A DNA stretch of 64,000 nucleotides from Rostratula benghalensis (taxonomy: Eukaryota > Chordata > Aves > Charadriiformes > Rostratulidae). A program made the position numbers and the translations under genes. The notes beneath the pieces are model-generated. The model was not told the DNA's origin. It searched no databases and worked only from the letters and a program-made list of their open reading frames with translations. This document shows, piece by piece, positions 60,374 to 64,000 of the stretch (position 1 is its first letter; each line of letters starts with the position of its first letter). Location: NCBI GenBank assembly GCA_013399305.1, contig VXAI01000068.1, positions 609,484-673,483 on the forward strand, written 5' to 3'.

Positions 60374-63300
60374 AGCCAGGATGGAGAACCACAGTCCTGT
60401 TTTTTACTCCATCTATTTTGGGCAATTTTCACCACAAAGGCTGTGGAGAAGCTCCGGATGTTTCTTCAGGGTTAGATTTTTATTGACTGTCTGTGGCGAT
60501 GCCAGAGATGGTGAGGGTTAGAGGATCCCCTGGCATAGCTGGTGTGAATTAATTATAAGTGGTTGTAAGAAGAAAGCCAATTGCTCTCAGTAGAGGAAAA
60601 GAAAAAAACCCAACAGATATTGTGAGACACAAAACTTTGACCAGGGGCACAGAGCTGTCATTCTTCCAGCTTCATCAGCTGGTTTAATAAAATGTATTTC
60701 CTCTCCCCCTGAAAAGCTTGTTTCTCTTAAATTGTAAGACCGTCACAGCTTTTACAATGCTACTATCATAATATTAGCAGGAAAATGTTAGCAGTATCTA
60801 CTCAGCTGCAAGCCATTCCCTGATACCATCAGGCAATATGAATTTTTTACGTGGATATATAAAAGCAAGATGCTCAAGTTATCAATATGGTGTTTGTAGA
60901 AAAAGATATTTCCCCACAACTATCCACTGAAGGTTTGTAGCATAGTTTTATGTTTGGTCTTGGCTGCATTGTTTCACTGTGACAGCTGCTAGAATTTTTC
61001 AGTAGCAAAATGGGAAGAATTCAGTGAACATGTGAGAGAAAAAGTCTGTCTAGACTTGTCGAGATTGTCACTTAGGCAAAAACCTATGAGAAACACAGGT
61101 TGCGTTTAGCACTACGCTAGCAGTGACTTGGAACCTTCTTTATTATTAAATTCATGGTGTTCGCAGTGCTCAAAAGTGAGTGCAAAATGTGCCTGACTTC
61201 TCTAATGGGTTTTGGAATCAGAAAAATATGTAAATGCCTGAAGATCTTTCCAGTAGTGTTGTCATCATCCATCTGCATTACTTTTTTGCCTTAAACTAGA
61301 AGATTCCTTCACAGTGAATAAGACGCTTAAAGGGGAAGCTTCTATTGCCTCTTTTATTGATTATTAATGAAATCACAGTGTGCTCAGTCTGTTAAAGCTG
61401 CAGCCCTAAAATAAGATTTGGCAGCAATAATTGCTTCTCTTAAATCATGAATATATTAAGAAAAGGATCTTTTCTGGAATATTTTATGATTTGTGAAAAT
61501 TGTGTAATAATCATTGCCTGATTCACTGTGAATTTTGAGTATTTGCTGAGTATTTGGAGTATTCTTCTTAGAAGAATCAAACATAGTTTATGTTCCTTGA
61601 ATTTTCAGGCATTGGGTCAGGAGTAGTGGCTGAAAACCCCCAAAAGATAATGATGAAAACTGTGAATATACGAAACACTCTTAGTAAAAAGACAATATAG
61701 AAAAGCATTGCCTGGCTTAGGAGCTAGGAAAGCAGAGAGGAAGTGATTATAAAGAAGTCACTTTGCATCCTGGCTTGCACCAGGCTTGGTACAGTGCCAT
61801 ATCTGTGGACTCATTCCATGGACATGCAGAGCAGATGCGGTCTGTACAGTCTCTTTGGTGTCTACAGGGCAAGTTCCCAGCTAAGCCAAATCCCCTGTGT
61901 AGGCCATCACTGCAAAGCCTGAGATGTTTACAGTGGTTTCCATAAAAATTATGACACGATACCCATGGGCTTTTCATTGTTTTGGCCAGCTCATGAGAGT
62001 AGTGATGCCACTGCATTGGAGCAACGTCCAAGTTGTGTAGCAGACCCCATCTGAATGCTATCTTCCTTGTAAATTGAGGAACGTGCCTTAGTCCCACACA
62101 GTTATTTGCTCTCATTTAGCATGAGCCATCTATCCATGTCAGTATTTTCTTTCAGTAGGAAAGAAAAAAATAAAGTGGGCATTGCATCAGTTACCAACTC
62201 TTTTGTAAGAATCGTATTGCAGAACTTTCAACAAAAAGACAGCAAATTTCATAGTCGATCTGTGCTTTACCAGGCATGTGTCCCTGGAGAGACAAGGCTG
62301 AGATGTCTTATGCCCCAGAGTGTCTTGTCCTGATGTTACAGAGAAAACTGAAGTTGGTTATAAAGGGACAGAATAATTTTCTGCAAAGGGACAAGGAACT
62401 GTGCTTGATATAGTAAATCATTTTAAGTAAACAATTTTAGAACTGGTCAAAGCTGATTATTCAACTAAGTCCTGTGGGATCAAAGAAAATAATGGAAACA
62501 ATTAATCAAGGGTTATTGGAGGAAGTGTTTTGGAACAGCCAAATAGGTTAAAATTTAAAACTGCAAATTGCATAGCATTGTTTCTTAACATTTACCAAGA
62601 TTAAGCATCGCCTCCTTCTGGTTGCATCCTCTCACCTTAAATGGACAGAAGTGGTTGAGAAGCTGATGATATTTTGTCTTACACCATCCTCCAATTATTC
62701 CATAAAAGCATTATAAGACACGTTTGAATGTAACTCCTTGGCAGATCTTCGGTCCACTTAACCTCTTCCAAACCATGGTCCATTCAACCTCTTCCAACCA
62801 GTGAAAAAAAGCAGCTAAAAGAGCAGGGTGGTTTGGGCGAGGCTGTCCCCCAGCATCTCTGCTGCTGTGGAGCTGGGGCTGGGAGGAGACCGACCACTCT
62901 CTTCCCTTATTCACAGGGGCTTATGCTCGCCTGACATCACCACTTATCACACAGCATGAGACACCACATCTGCCAGGCACTGGCTGATAAAAATCCTAAT
63001 TCCCTTCCTTGTAGTCATTTCCCCAGTGTTTCCATGGAATTACCATGCCAGCAGGACCAGGTCATGACTAGTTAATACACTGCAACACGTGCAGTCGGGT
63101 TATAATTTTTACTGAGCTTGATGGTTGCGTGTCCTTTGTCTGTGCAGATAGATATTACTGTATATTGTAAAAGTTTCCATTTTATTTTTTTTTTTTTCAC
63201 ATAGGACATTTCTTGTGCTACACCTTTAAATTTTGGAGGGTTTTAAAAGGAGCTGAAATGCTGTTTCAGGTCAGTTCATTCTTATTTGAACAAAGAAAGA

Positions 63301-64000
63301 TTTCCAGCTTTAAGCATGTCTTCTTAAATTCAGTTCTCACAAAGGCTTTGCATGGAGTGATCACCAAAGCAGGTATTGTCTCTTTTTAAGTATCTTTGTA
63401 GGGGTATTTCTTTCTAGTTTTGGCAAGAAAATTGCTTAAGAATTGCCAGATAACGACTGCCTAAAGAATGCTAATGTTTTTTAGCTTTTTGACTCTGTAG
63501 GCAGTTAAAGGAAGATCAAAATGACACAAAAAATATAATTTTTAGAGCTATCATTTAAAAAAGTTTTGTAATTTTGATTGCAGCAAAACACAAAACATCT
63601 GAAAACAGACATATCAGAAGAACATATCATTTTGGTGCTGTTTAAGCAGTCAGATGGATTTAGCAGAAAGAAACCTTTTCTACAAAACAATTCTCAGCAG
63701 TAAATGTTCTTGCCATTTGAGGAATTAAGAGTTTAGAATGCTTATAAAAAGGATTAATTTTACTAAGAATTTTTCAAGCCCACAAAAAAGCTTCTAGAAG
63801 TCAAATCTTTTTCTGCAAATGGTGATGAGGAAAGGGCCATGGGTTTGCCAGTTCGGGGGTTTACTCTTGTCCTGCTGTTGGAGCAGGAAGGGCATCTCGA
63901 GCTCCCAGCCATAGGCTGCTGGTGGTCATGCTTTGGCAGGTTAGAAGGCACTGAGATAAGACCAGGGTAGCTGAGGAGATGCAAAAGGCCATCTGCTTTG
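60374..64000 (+). other. Intergenic sequence to the end of the window
   Basis: No gene is supported in this 3.6-kb stretch. The block 61331-61500 is regular AT-rich unique sequence that may be conserved. A 26-bp-offset tandem repeat (GGTCCA...AACCTCTTCCAA) lies at 62751-62799. A T run lies near 63184-63197. No CR1 copy was recognised here. Confidence 0.5.

Overview
The window is vertebrate nuclear DNA, almost certainly from a bird. The main evidence is at least nine fragments of the CR1 LINE family, with the typical avian 3' ends that read as tandem copies of ATTCTATG. The DNA is AT-rich and gene-poor, and its coding signal lies in short exons with GT/AG splice sites. I cannot name the species.

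Region 1 (about 1 to 26,600, + strand) is the 3' end of LRP1B, encoding low-density lipoprotein receptor-related protein 1B. Eight coding exons can be read at 1901-2075, 3394-3498, 5559-5672, 17465-17541, 19702-19792, 21996-22140, 23165-23263 and 25768-25908. Their phases join without a break into a 314-residue C-terminus ending at TAA 25906-25908. Residue numbers used here count from the first complete codon at 1903. The product has four EGF-like modules (residues 2-140), a short juxtamembrane stretch, one membrane helix (about 159-182), a basic stop-transfer cluster and a 132-residue cytoplasmic tail. The tail has two NPxY signals and the 33-residue cassette known to distinguish LRP1B from LRP1. 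The rest of this very large receptor lies upstream, outside the window. Introns hold CR1 copies, an LTR fragment, homopolymer runs and otherwise unremarkable unique sequence.

Region 2 (about 26,600 to 64,000) has no gene I can support. This fits the gene desert known downstream of LRP1B in other vertebrates. It contains seven CR1 fragments, A/C-rich and G/T-rich simple sequence, several short perfect inverted repeats and a few tidy unique stretches that may be conserved noncoding elements. The long open frames here look like chance: no recognisable domain, low-complexity composition and no supporting splice structure.

No CRISPR array, operon, defence system, phage or other novel gene system was seen. 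The points most worth checking are the LRP1B-specific cassette exon, the uniform intron placement in the EGF modules, the inverted CR1 pair around the first visible exon, and a few unusual palindromes and repeat-derived structures.
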